NCBI RefSeq assembly: GCF_029846115.1
Contig: NZ_JARVZZ010000002.1
Span: 30,804 to 94,803 of the forward strand
Origin: Serratia marcescens
GTDB taxonomy: Bacteria; Pseudomonadota; Gammaproteobacteria; Enterobacterales; Enterobacteriaceae
Reading direction: 5' to 3'
DNA length: 64,000 nt
Under the pieces are notes generated by a model. The model was not told where the DNA came from. It was given only the letters and a program-made list of their open reading frames with translations, and made no database searches. A program made the translations under genes and the position numbers. This document shows positions 26,076 to 33,654 of this stretch, in pieces; the stretch's first letter is position 1, and every line of letters begins with the position of its first letter.

Positions 26076-26912
26076 CTATGCGGCTTGCAAGGTCTGAGTT
26101 CTAAATTCCACAGGACTCAGGCCTTGTAACCTTAAACTGATTCGCTCGTGATTGTAGTAGTGGATATACTCCCTGATAGCTGTTTCCAACTCATTTATAT
26201 CGTTGAAAGTATTTAAGTAAAAACACTCTGACTTCAATGTACCAAAGAAATTTTCTACTACCGCGTTATCCAGGCAATTTCCTTTACGGGACATACTTTG
26301 AACAACCTGTTTTTCTTGAAGTATTTCTTGATAGCCAATCATTTGGTACTGCCACCCTTGATCTGAGTGTAAAACTGGCTTTTCGGCGTCATTAATCTTT
26401 GAAAAAGCTTTTCTTAACATGGTGTTAATCATACCCATGTGAGGACGCCGCGCCAGTGAAAATGAGATAATTTCGCGGTTAAACAGATCCACTATTGGAG
26501 ATAAATAGAGTTTTTCACCATTTACGGAGAACTCTGTTACGTCAGTTGCCCATTTTTGGTTTGGGCGTACCGCTGTAAACTCTCGGTTAAGAAGGTTTGG
26601 AGCCACTTTCCCATACATCCCTTTGTATGAGTTATATTTCTTTCGTCTTACGGGAGATGATAACCCCATGTTTTTCATCAGTTTGTAGACTGTCTTATGG
26701 TTGATTTTAATCCCTTCTCTTTTCAAGGCTACAGTGATCCTTCGATAACCATATCGGCCTTTATGTTGATGAAAAATAGATGTTATTTTTTCCTTTTCAT
26801 CTCGGTGAGACTCGTTACTCAGGCGTTTCTTTTGGTAAAAGAACGTGCTGCGAGGTAACTCAGCAACACGCAGCAGTGTATTTAGCTTATGTTGAGACCT
26901 CAATTCATCCAC
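26076..26912 (-). CDS. IS3-family transposase OrfB
   Basis: 278 residues: HTH_21 region (HKGRYGYRRITVALKREGIK) and rve integrase core with the DDE residues in NQKWATDVTEFSVNGEKLYL, HSDQGWQYQ and NCLDNAVVENFFGTLKSE. It is normally produced as an OrfAB fusion by -1 frameshifting at A6G around 26957-26964 in OrfA. Appears intact. Confidence 0.93.
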   Translation of the reverse strand: MDELRSQHKLNTLLRVAELPRSTFFYQKKRLSNESHRDEKEKITSIFHQHKGRYGYRRITVALKREGIKINHKTVYKLMKNMGLSSPVRRKKYNSYKGMYGKVAPNLLNREFTAVRPNQKWATDVTEFSVNGEKLYLSPIVDLFNREIISFSLARRPHMGMINTMLRKAFSKINDAEKPVLHSDQGWQYQMIGYQEILQEKQVVQSMSRKGNCLDNAVVENFFGTLKSECFYLNTFNDINELETAIREYIHYYNHERISLRLQGLSPVEFRTQTLQAA

Positions 26913-27411
26913 TACTTGCGTTTTTGCTGTGGCCTTGCTGAATCAAGGCCTGTAGCTTTTTTAGATATGCATTCTCGGCACGTAAGTAATCCAACTCGTC
27001 TTCGGGCGTCAAAAATTCAGTTTTTTTAGCTTGAGCACCCGTATTGGTTTGCTTTCGTTTCTTCATCACCGACAGAGCCTCCATTCCGCCGTTCTTGTAA
27101 CTTTCAAGCCAACGAGCAAGTTGTAGCCTTGAGATGTTAAATTTCGCCGCTGCTTGTCGTACCGATAGTTGATTATTCAGTATGTCATGGATAACAGCTT
27201 CCTTGACTGCTGGAGCGTACTTACGCCGTTTTTTATCTGAAATTGCGATGTCTTCACCATGCTTTCTATATGTTGAAATCCAAAGCTGGATGGTGGCTTT
27301 ATGAACGCCAAATATCTTGGCTGTTCGTTTAACCCCATCATGAGTGGAAAGATAGTGTTGAACAACTTTTCGCCGAAACTCTTCCGTATATTGCACCATT
27401 AGTGACCCCAT
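26905..27411 (-). CDS. IS3-family OrfA (helix-turn-helix)
   Basis: 168 residues with two HTH segments (VKRTAKIFGVHKATIQLWIS and SVRQAAAKFNISRLQLARWL) and a C-terminal leucine-zipper-like coiled coil (EDELDYLRAENAYLKKLQAL). The two-HTH arrangement is typical of the IS150 group. Overlaps OrfB by 8 bp. Confidence 0.92.
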   Translation of the reverse strand: MGSLMVQYTEEFRRKVVQHYLSTHDGVKRTAKIFGVHKATIQLWISTYRKHGEDIAISDKKRRKYAPAVKEAVIHDILNNQLSVRQAAAKFNISRLQLARWLESYKNGGMEALSVMKKRKQTNTGAQAKKTEFLTPEDELDYLRAENAYLKKLQALIQQGHSKNASSG

Positions 27412-27472
27412 GAAGTTGATTTCATTGTGTCCAACTTATGGGGTTCACTTCAAAACGGGGCGGCTCGCGTTA

Positions 27473-27736
27473 TCAGGCCATCGCCCGCGTTAACTCCAGC
27501 GCACGCAGAACGTGCCCCCACTCACTGCCCCGCATCGACGGCACCCGCACCGATTTGCCCTTGCGAACACATCCGGCGATATGACGCCCGAACGACCGCA
27601 GATCCGGATCGACGTCGGCGGCGGCTATATCGCCGCGCGCGATCCGCCGCTGGCGTTTCACCTGCTCGCACTCAGCCTGCAGGCGCTTTACATACTCGTC
27701 GGTTACTGTCATGATGCTTGGGTCTGTTGATTTCAT
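27473..27736 (-). CDS. hypothetical leading-region protein
   Basis: 87 residues starting MKSTDPSIMTVTDEYVKRLQ. Basic, with a helical Arg/Gln-rich N-terminal half and a SVRVPSMRGSEWGHVLRALE segment. The longer frame to 27829 would overlap the neighbour and lacks a better start. It was originally upstream of the methylase-like gene until the IS inserted. Family not recognised. Confidence 0.65.
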   Translation of the reverse strand: MKSTDPSIMTVTDEYVKRLQAECEQVKRQRRIARGDIAAADVDPDLRSFGRHIAGCVRKGKSVRVPSMRGSEWGHVLRALELTRAMA

Positions 27737-27825
27737 GGTTGAGACTCCATGTAGTTTGATAGAACGCCGGTCTAACTTTCCTAGGGGTAAACCGGCATGA
27801 GGAAGCAGCGGAAACGCTGCTTTTT

Positions 27826-28173
27826 TCATTTACGGGTTTGCGTCTCCCGGCTTAACACCTCCTTATTGATCCGCGCCAGAATGGCGCTGTGCGGTAACGT
27901 CACCACGTCGCGGAACCGGAAGTAACGCTCCCCGACCTTGGCGTAGACAGTGGTCACCTCCCCGCAATACATTTCGGCCAGCTTGAAAGTTTCGCTATGT
28001 GGATCGCCCGCCCAGTCTTTCGGGTACATGACTGCGATGGCATCCATAAACTCCATCAGGCTGATCTCCGCCACTTCCGAGCGCGCTTCTTGCTCTCGCA
28101 GCTGCCAATAAGCGGCCTCGGTGCTCGCATCCCATGCCATGCGGTTTTCGGTGCTGATTTCGCTCTGATACAT
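27826..28173 (-). CDS. hypothetical leading-region protein
   Basis: 115 residues from MYQSEISTENRMAWDASTEA. Acidic and soluble; contains SLMEFMDAIAVMYPKDWAGD and a beta-like VTTVYAKVGERYFRFRDVV. Start at 28173 preferred because the upstream frame crosses the ribosome-site region. Member of the unit headed by element B. Function unknown. Confidence 0.68.
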   Translation of the reverse strand: MYQSEISTENRMAWDASTEAAYWQLREQEARSEVAEISLMEFMDAIAVMYPKDWAGDPHSETFKLAEMYCGEVTTVYAKVGERYFRFRDVVTLPHSAILARINKEVLSRETQTRK

Positions 28174-28209
28174 CGTTTTTTCTCCTCTGTTATGGTGGCT
28201 TACCACAGG

Positions 28210-28629
28210 TTAAATGCGGGTTAACGTGCCGTAGTACGGCAACGTGTGGCCATCGTCCCCGCGCCGCATCCGGCCATCTTCTGACACTTCGACGAAAACG
28301 CCGGTATCGAGGCACAGCCAGATGAAGCCTTTTTGCATAAAGCGATACCCGGTTGTGCTCAGGCAAACAGGGCGCACAGGCTCGACCTGTTCCACGGCGT
28401 ACACCGTGCAACCCTTTGCGCTGGTTTCGCGCGCAAATCGCATTACCGCATCAAACGGATTGCAGGCGTTGGTGATGTGGCTGCAACTCAGGTTCACCGT
28501 GCCCCCGATGCACGGCGCCGAGAACTTGACAGAAAAACGACCGATCTCTTGAGTAACGAACAGACAGGCTTTTACATCCCAATCATCAGGCGACTCTTTG
28601 ACTACGGAATTGATATTGTTAATTTTCAT
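28210..28629 (-). CDS. hypothetical leading-region protein
   Basis: 139 residues starting MKINNINSVVKESPDDWDVK. Predicted mixed beta structure, six cysteines, ending MRRGDDGHTLPYYGTLTRI. It lies 54 bp after the copy-B QNV gene. I do not recognise a family. Confidence 0.68.
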   Translation of the reverse strand: MKINNINSVVKESPDDWDVKACLFVTQEIGRFSVKFSAPCIGGTVNLSCSHITNACNPFDAVMRFARETSAKGCTVYAVEQVEPVRPVCLSTTGYRFMQKGFIWLCLDTGVFVEVSEDGRMRRGDDGHTLPYYGTLTRI

Positions 28630-28683
28630 ACTCAGTTCCCCTCTTGTGATGTTCCGGGCTACGAGAACGCAGCCCGACGAAAA

Positions 28684-29061
28684 TCAGTAATCTGCCGACA
28701 GTTCATCTTTCAGGGAAATGAACGAATCGTAGACGCGGTCTGCCTCGGCCTCCGTCAGCATAAAACCCCGCTTTGATGCCGCGCCCATAAAGACCGGCCG
28801 GTCTTTCAATGGCAAGTCACACAGATAATTCATCGCCATTTCTAACAACCGTGATTCAAAGATTTCGTAATACAGGCCACATGAATGCCCGGCCTGCTTC
28901 TCCATCCGGGCCAGCACGACATCTGCGCGGATCACATCAAAGGCATTTGAGGAATTCAGGTTGCGGACAAAACCGTCAGTACGGAGCACACTGGTTTTTT
29001 CCCCATATCTTTCAGAGCGTTCCTGAGCGGCGGTTTTGACGTTGACGTTTTGTGTGTTCAT
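28684..29061 (-). CDS. QNV-family leading-region protein, copy B
   Basis: 125 residues starting MNTQNVNVKTAAQERSERYG. The N-terminal ~20 residues match copies A and C; the rest (for example KQAGHSCGLYYEIFESRLLE and ASKRGFMLTEAEADRVYDSF) has diverged. ATG at 29061 chosen from the shared N-terminus and the ribosome site in the 27-bp gap to element B. First gene of a four- to five-gene unit running toward oriT. Confidence 0.73.
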   Translation of the reverse strand: MNTQNVNVKTAAQERSERYGEKTSVLRTDGFVRNLNSSNAFDVIRADVVLARMEKQAGHSCGLYYEIFESRLLEMAMNYLCDLPLKDRPVFMGAASKRGFMLTEAEADRVYDSFISLKDELSADY

Positions 29062-29079
29062 GCTGCTTTCCTTCCTGGG

Positions 29080-29520
29080 TGGTTGATTTATCTCTCGTCG
29101 GATCCTTTCGCGGCAAAAAAGCTGACGTAGCGACGGCGAACGGGTGACAGCAAGGGCGCCGCTTGCGGCGTGCACTTCACCCTTGCGGGCAACCGGGCGA
29201 CGGTGCTACAAAAGCGGCCGCGTAAGGGCCGATGAGAGATAACCACCGGTGAGATGAGCAGGAACACACCCGACACGGCGACACGCCGGGGCGTCCTCAG
29301 CGTTCGTCGCCAGGTGACGAACAGTTAAAGCGGCGCCGGCATCGCCGGCAGCAAGCGCATGCTGTTGACCTTGGTGTTGTTGATGTTGGCTTTCAGACCT
29401 TAGCCGGCAGGCCCGAAACCGCTACGCGGGTTCGGCGAGACTTGGCGACCGCACGCGGGCGACTAGTCGAGTAGGGCTCGATGGCTGGGCGCTTGCGACC
29501 GGCCACCGGAGGAAGCTCAT
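29080..29520. promoter_or_regulatory. leading-region structured element B
   Basis: Outer stem TTATCTCTCGTCGG (29088-29101) pairs with CCGATGAGAGATAA (29229-29242), with one mismatch. Inside are a second paired segment (CCTTTCGCGGC/GCCGCGTAAGG) and an arm CAAGGGCG.../...CACCCTTG. Domain 2 carries CGACACGGCGACACGCCGG and GGGGCGTCCTCAGCG; domain 3 carries CCGCTACGCGGGTTCGGCGA and is shared with C and partly D. Located 27 bp upstream of the copy-B gene. Confidence 0.62.
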
Positions 29521-29751
29521 AGGAGGTTTGGGAAAGGTATTTTGATAGGCGCCGGCGATCGGCAGATCACCGGCTTTGTTTGAAAGATTCATTCCTGTAA
29601 AGCCACTCCACAACAAGCTGTTTTTCTTTAAGAAAAAGAAGCATGTTAATTGCGGTGTAAACGGCCGCCGGAGGATTTTGCTCACCGCGGGACCACTTCC
29701 CGTAGGTGTTGTAATGCACACCCTTTTGTTGTATTCATAATCGCGTAATTT

Positions 29752-29826
29752 TGATGCATCTGCCTGTGCGGCAGTAAAGTGTTGTTGTTAACTCAGAATT
29801 TCTAAGCTGCCTGTACGGCAATATTC
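29752..29826 (-). CRISPR. two type I-F-like CRISPR repeat units (mini-array or RNA anti-CRISPR candidate)
   Basis: Read on the minus strand: unit 1 (29826-29799) ends TGCCGTACAGGCAGCTTAGAAA in pieces: stem TGCC-GTACA-GGCA then handle CTTAGAAA. Then 19 bases, then unit 2 (29779-29752) with the perfect stem CTGCC-GCACA-GGCAG. The hairpins and 8-nt handle are those of I-F repeats; the first six bases of unit 1 and the last eight of unit 2 have diverged. Spacer length is 19 instead of 32. No cas genes are present. Confidence 0.45.
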
Positions 29827-29837
29827 AAGCTACATAT

Positions 29838-29942
29838 TCACTTTGTGTAATAACGCTTCCATCGTACTAAATCTGAACCGCGTAAATCTGTAGGGTATCC
29901 CTTACTACTGAACCATTCAGCAAACTCTTTAGCTTCTTGTGC
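29838..29942 (-). pseudogene. 3' remnant of an unidentified gene
   Basis: Open frame of 34 codons plus stop, without a start codon, reading AQEAKEFAEWFSSKGYPTDL then RGSDLVRWKRYYTK. Its composition is protein-like rather than random, and it stops just before the CRISPR-like units. Probably the tail of a gene truncated when relBE or other DNA arrived. Homologue unknown to me. Confidence 0.4.
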
Positions 29943-29956
29943 TTAGGCACATCTGT

Positions 29957-30244
29957 TCACTTAAGACGTTCACTGGCCAGCTGGTACACATCGCCACGCT
30001 CACGTTTGCCGACGGCAACCACCGCGATAATCAGGCAATCGTCGATCACTTCGTAAACCAGACGAAACCCCGAGGCGCGCAGCTTGATTTTGTAACACCC
30101 CGGCATCCCCCGCAGTTTTGCTGACGGAATATGCGGGTTCTCGCAGCATTTTTTCAGCTTTTTGGCGAACTGCTGCTGCAGCGCTTTGTCCAGCTTGCCC
30201 CACTCTTTCAGCGCCGACTCACGAAATTTGACCGTATACGTCAT
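29957..30244 (-). CDS. relE: RelE-family toxin
   Basis: 95 residues starting MTYTVKFRESALKEWGKLDK. RelE/ParE-superfamily pattern with LRGMPGCYKIKLRASGFRLV then YEVIDDCLIIAVVAVGKRER, including the basic residues used for ribosome-dependent mRNA cleavage. The start overlaps the antitoxin stop by 4 bp. Close to E. coli RelE in length and motif spacing. Confidence 0.93.
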   Translation of the reverse strand: MTYTVKFRESALKEWGKLDKALQQQFAKKLKKCCENPHIPSAKLRGMPGCYKIKLRASGFRLVYEVIDDCLIIAVVAVGKRERGDVYQLASERLK

Positions 30245-30492
30245 GCGAACTGATCCAGATCGATATCAACCAACGCTTCGCTACGTCGCTCATTAACCAA
30301 TTTCACCAGCTCCTGATCATCGAGGGCATCGAGCATTTGCTCGTATAGCGCCGCCGGCACGCAATAAAATTCTGGCTTATTGCGGTTCAGTATGGCCACC
30401 GGAAAACCGGCGCCGGCGCCAACGGTTTCCATTGGGTTTTTCTTCAGCTCGCTGATGCTCGCACTTGTGTCACTTAAAATGATATTTGGCAT
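30241..30492 (-). CDS. relB: RelB/Phd-type antitoxin
   Basis: 83 residues (MPNIILSDTSASISELKKNP...). The N-terminal Phd/YefM-like fold (ISELKKNPMETV, GFPVAILNRNKPEFYCVPA) binds DNA; the C-terminus neutralises RelE. Upstream operators at 30510-30563 suggest autoregulation. Toxin-antitoxin pairs in the leading region can stabilise a newly entered plasmid. Confidence 0.91.
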   Translation of the reverse strand: MPNIILSDTSASISELKKNPMETVGAGAGFPVAILNRNKPEFYCVPAALYEQMLDALDDQELVKLVNERRSEALVDIDLDQFA

Positions 30493-30509
30493 GGTATCCT
30501 CGACTCAAT

Positions 30510-30563
30510 AAGACCGCTTAACAGGTCTTATTATACCATCAAAAAGACCTATTAACAGGTCTT
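30510..30563 (-). promoter_or_regulatory. relBE promoter/operator with paired dyads
   Basis: Two 20-bp imperfect inverted repeats, AAGACCGCTTAACAGGTCTT (30510-30529) and AAGACCTATTAACAGGTCTT (30544-30563), spaced 34 bp start to start. A TATAAT on the minus strand (30531-30536) lies between them, suggesting repression by RelB-RelE binding over the promoter. Confidence 0.7.
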
Positions 30564-30586
30564 TTGATATAATATCATCCAGCTGG

Positions 30587-31033
30587 TCAGTTATACGAGT
30601 GCTCCACCGCCATCTCTTGCGCCAGTCTGTAACGTGCATGCTCCCAAGCGCGCTGACCGATTTCCCCGAAGTCACGCTGTGCAACCCGTTGCCCTCTGAC
30701 CCAGTATTGGATCATTTCGTAGGCAACTCGCGGTTTGTCCGGCTGCTTATAATCAGCCCCGCAGCTTTGGACAAGCTCAGTCATCCGGCCGAAAATCACA
30801 TAGAGCGCCTGCTCCAGCTCGTCGGGTGACGTGCTGCTTTGCGCATACAGATCATTCAGGTCGTCTAAATAGCAAAACTCCATTTCCAACGCTCGAACGG
30901 CGGCGGGATATTGCACGCCGGGCTTTACCCACGGTGCCGAGGCTTCTGGTTCGCACAATCCCGCCGTTTCATATCTTTCAGAGTGTTCCTTCGTGGCGGT
31001 GTTGACGTTGATGTTGACGTTCTGTGTGTTCAT
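30587..31033 (-). CDS. QNV-family leading-region protein, copy C
   Basis: 148 residues starting MNTQNVNINVNTATKEHSER. The C-terminal ~90 residues align with copy A (SPDELEQALYVIFGRMTELV; PDKPRVAYEMIQYWVRGQRV; GQRAWEHARYRLAQEMAVEH). It starts 29 bp from the outer stem of element C. Separated from the relB operator by about 25 bp. Function unknown. Confidence 0.75.
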   Translation of the reverse strand: MNTQNVNINVNTATKEHSERYETAGLCEPEASAPWVKPGVQYPAAVRALEMEFCYLDDLNDLYAQSSTSPDELEQALYVIFGRMTELVQSCGADYKQPDKPRVAYEMIQYWVRGQRVAQRDFGEIGQRAWEHARYRLAQEMAVEHSYN

Positions 31034-31049
31034 GCTGTTCTCCTTCCTG

Positions 31050-31490
31050 GGTGGGTTATCGATCTCTCGTCGGAACCTTGCGCGGCAAAAAAAGCTGACG
31101 TAGCGACGGCGAACAGGGACAGCAAGGGCGCCGCTTGCGGCGATTCATCCTCCCTTGCGGGCCCAGGGCGACGGTGCTACAAAAGCGGCCGCGTGAGGCC
31201 GATGAGAGATAACCCCAGAGGGATGAGCAGGAACATACCCGACACGGCGAAACGCCGGGGCGTCCTTAGCGATCGCCGGCACAGCGGCGAACAGTGAAAG
31301 TGGCGCCGGCATAGCCGGCTGCAAGCGAAGGGGTTTGTACCTGGCTTTCAGACCTTAGCCGGCAGGCCCGAAACCGCTATGCGGGTTCGGCGAGACTTGA
31401 CGCCCGCGCGCGGGCGACTAGTCGAGTAGGGCTCGAGGGCTGGGCGCTTGCGACCGGCCACCGAAGGAAGCGCCAGCTGGCGTATTGTTG
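31050..31490. promoter_or_regulatory. leading-region structured element C
   Basis: Nearly the same as element B: outer stem ATCTCTCGTCGG (31062-31073) with CCGATGAGAGAT (31199-31210), arm CAAGGGCG...CTCCCTTG, and domains 2 and 3 including GACTAGTCGAGTAGGGCTCG. Located 29 bp upstream of copy C. Confidence 0.62.
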
Positions 31491-31735
31491 TTTGCAGCTG
31501 TTGGCACCATATTCAAAACATGGGAAACGCCGAATCCAACCAAGAAAAGGCCCGATGCTACCCCACGGCTTAACCACACAGCGAATCACTTTCACTAATG
31601 AATGGACATAGCACCGAGAGGATATGATTCATAACGCACGTAAAGGGGCCAAGCCAATAATCAGGCAAGAAAAAGGCGCCGCCAGGCGCCTTGTTATTAT
31701 TATGCTTTCTTTTTGGCCTGTTAAAACACCGGTCA
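31491..31735. other. intergenic tract; no gene recognised
   Basis: About 245 bp between element C and the small membrane genes, containing the terminator at 31673-31692. Nothing else is supported. Confidence 0.5.
31673..31692 (-). terminator. rho-independent terminator
   Basis: 8-bp stem AAGGCGCC/GGCGCCTT, loop 4, followed on the minus strand by TTTTTCTT. It lies 44 bp past the small membrane-protein gene and would end the psiB-psiA-membrane protein unit. Confidence 0.8.
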
Positions 31736-31924
31736 TTACCTTGATTTACGCATCAATATCAATTCACAAAAGGCTATCACTACGAGTGACACCATCACCG
31801 GGAATGCCCATGATTGCCACGTATCACTGGCCCGAGCAATAACAGGAACCTTATCCCGAAGCAGTATTTCCAATAAATAGTATGCTCCGAGTCCCAAAAT
31901 CCACTCAATCATGATTAATTTCAT
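31736..31924 (-). CDS. small membrane protein
   Basis: 62 residues with two predicted membrane spans (MIEWILGLGAYYLLEILL and WAFPVMVSLVVIAFCELILM) and a basic tail. Lies 48 bp after the next membrane gene. No family recognised. It could be an entry-exclusion or toxin-like peptide, but nothing supports a choice. Confidence 0.55.
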   Translation of the reverse strand: MKLIMIEWILGLGAYYLLEILLRDKVPVIARASDTWQSWAFPVMVSLVVIAFCELILMRKSR

Positions 31925-31972
31925 AGTATTATTTCCTTATTAATAATCGATGAGTTTATTGACAACAGCAGC

Positions 31973-32329
31973 CTAATCACCGCTACCGCCATCCCTATTC
32001 ATCAATAGTTTCAATGGGAAGGAAACCACCGAACAAAAAACGCCCAAATACATCAATATACTGGACAACTGAGAGGCCATCTCACCCATTCCACTAACAA
32101 CGTTTGAAAAAGGCGATTTCAGAGGTTCTTCTGGTGTAAACTCCGCTCCATAAAATGCGTTAAATACAATAGATGTCAAAATAAAAATCAATCCAGAATA
32201 CAACAAACTAACATTGCATATTGCGCTTAAATGTTTATGAATTTTTTGAAACGCACCATTTTTTGCCTGTTTTATCAGGAAAACAATACCACATGACATC
32301 ATCAAAACTATCGCAATAACCCCAAGCAT
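31973..32329 (-). CDS. membrane protein with three predicted spans
   Basis: 118 residues: spans at about 2-20, 40-60 and 90-110 (VIAIVLMMSCGIVFLI; NVSLLYSGLIFILTSIVFNA; SSILMYLGVFCSVVSFPLKL). The loop before the last span has a PEEPLKSPFSNVVSGMGEM segment. AT-rich relative to psiA. Lies 120 bp downstream of psiA on the same strand. Function unknown. Confidence 0.62.
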   Translation of the reverse strand: MLGVIAIVLMMSCGIVFLIKQAKNGAFQKIHKHLSAICNVSLLYSGLIFILTSIVFNAFYGAEFTPEEPLKSPFSNVVSGMGEMASQLSSILMYLGVFCSVVSFPLKLLMNRDGGSGD

Positions 32330-32450
32330 ATTAACCTCCAGAATAATTTATTTTACTAACTCTCGACATTCACTACATTAACTTTATTTAGGCATCACAA
32401 TCAAATGCCCGTAACTTGTTATTGTGTCACTAACCGCTTCTTACAGTCGG

Positions 32451-33182
32451 TTAGCAGCACATCAGCCGATTGGGAATTCGGGCATCATTATCAGCCCTGT
32501 CAGCAGCGGATAAATCGCTGTTGATCAGACTGACCTGTAGACAATTTTCCCAGAATGGTCTCGCTGACCAGAGGTAGCAATCTAGTTCGGCAAGGCATGG
32601 GAATCGACTCGTCCACGCCTGTACCAACCCGAACAAGTCACAATCCGCTATTCCCTGCTGCTTAGCACGGCGTACCCAGCGATTAAGTTCCCCCGGAGTG
32701 ATGAATGCAAGCTCTATCTCCGCCTGTGCTTTACGCACCTGGTAACGACGCCGTTTATGCTGTCGGATGTTGTCATCGATGCGCGCCTGCCGGGTGTGTT
32801 TCATCGTCAGCCGATGCTCGAACCGCTGACGGCGGCGGCGGTTCACTTCTGGAAACAGCGTGTCGCGAGTGTCGCCGGGCAACGGGGAATAACAGTGCTC
32901 TCCCCTGCTGGCGATAAGGGTGTCGAGCGCGTCCATATAGTCTTCTTTGCGCGTGGCATGGCGGCGATCGCCGGGCTGGTAGGTTACATCAATCATGCGA
33001 AGATCCTTGGCTGAAAGTGTGGGCCGTCCGGTTAACTGGCGGAAAAACGCCATAGCATATGGGTAGACGGGCAACCGTCTGCCCGCTTCACGCCGGGCTT
33101 CGACCTGCGCGATGGCCTGCCAGACGGCCTGCCGATACGGGTGCCACGGCACCAGAGCGAGATGATTTGGGATCACAGGCAA
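32451..33182 (-). CDS. psiA: PsiA, leading-region SOS-associated protein
   Basis: 243 residues. Shares with F PsiA the pattern LVPW..W..A.....R.....YPYAMAFFRQLTG, DLRMIDV, DALDTLIASRGEHCYSPLPG then DTRDTLFPEVNRR, and the late QAEIELAFITPGELNRWVRR. PsiA travels with PsiB in leading regions; its own activity is unclear. It overlaps psiB by 10 bp. Confidence 0.87.
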   Translation of the reverse strand: MPVIPNHLALVPWHPYRQAVWQAIAQVEARREAGRRLPVYPYAMAFFRQLTGRPTLSAKDLRMIDVTYQPGDRRHATRKEDYMDALDTLIASRGEHCYSPLPGDTRDTLFPEVNRRRRQRFEHRLTMKHTRQARIDDNIRQHKRRRYQVRKAQAEIELAFITPGELNRWVRRAKQQGIADCDLFGLVQAWTSRFPCLAELDCYLWSARPFWENCLQVSLINSDLSAADRADNDARIPNRLMCC

Positions 33183-33613
33183 TGCCCTCCCATCCGCAAC
33201 GCGACTGCCAGCTTTTCCGGCCGCCAGAAACCTAGCCGGTAATAGCCGACCACGGTATGCAGCACTCTGTTTATCGTGGCCGGCGTGAAACGTTCATCCA
33301 GATACAGCCACGCCAGCGACTGACCGCTGTCGAACGGTAGCGCCATTGACCAGTTCGGTACCTCTGCGCCCGCGCTGCACAAATACAGCGCCGTCGCCTC
33401 ATCCCCTTCCGGGCTTATCCGGCACACCACCGGCACGCACCCGCAAAATTCACACCCCTCTTCCGCCACCACGCGCCAGCCTTCCGGCACCGCCAGTTGA
33501 CTCAGCACCGCGTAGTTGAGCATTACCCGATACTCCCTACCCCGATCTCGGTATTGTTCCAGTTCGTCGGCGCTCATCGACTCAAGTTTTTCCAGATTGA
33601 ATGTATTTTTCAT
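33173..33613 (-). CDS. psiB: PsiB, inhibitor of RecA/SOS induction
   Basis: 146 residues, close to F PsiB (144). Conserved pattern: a helical N-terminus, VPEGWRVVAEEGCEFCGCVP then VVCRISPEGDEATALYLCSA. PsiB binds free RecA and blocks SOS induction during entry of single-stranded plasmid DNA (known). Located between the ParB-like gene and psiA, the F order. The protein carries more cysteines than F PsiB. Confidence 0.85.
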   Translation of the reverse strand: MKNTFNLEKLESMSADELEQYRDRGREYRVMLNYAVLSQLAVPEGWRVVAEEGCEFCGCVPVVCRISPEGDEATALYLCSAGAEVPNWSMALPFDSGQSLAWLYLDERFTPATINRVLHTVVGYYRLGFWRPEKLAVALRMGGHCL

Positions 33614-33654
33614 CTGTCTTTTCTACCGCCCTCGGGCGGCAGCTCCTTTGTCAG

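Larger units (their letters stand above)
26045..27452 (-). mobile_element. IS3-family insertion sequence (IS150-type), complete
   Basis: 1408 bp with imperfect 24-bp terminal inverted repeats (TGAACTGAACCCCGAT... and TGAAGTGAACCCCATA...), two overlapping ORFs and an A6G slippery site. Flanked by a 4-bp target duplication AAAC (26041-26044 and 27453-27456), so it is a simple recent insertion. It split a hairpin, AGCCGCCCC/GGGGCGGCT, that once separated the methylase-like gene from its upstream neighbours. Confidence 0.93.

Noticed and set aside
31736..31924. Hok-type toxin peptide
   Set aside because: The 62-residue protein has two membrane spans and lacks the Hok cysteine pattern and antisense RNA layout.
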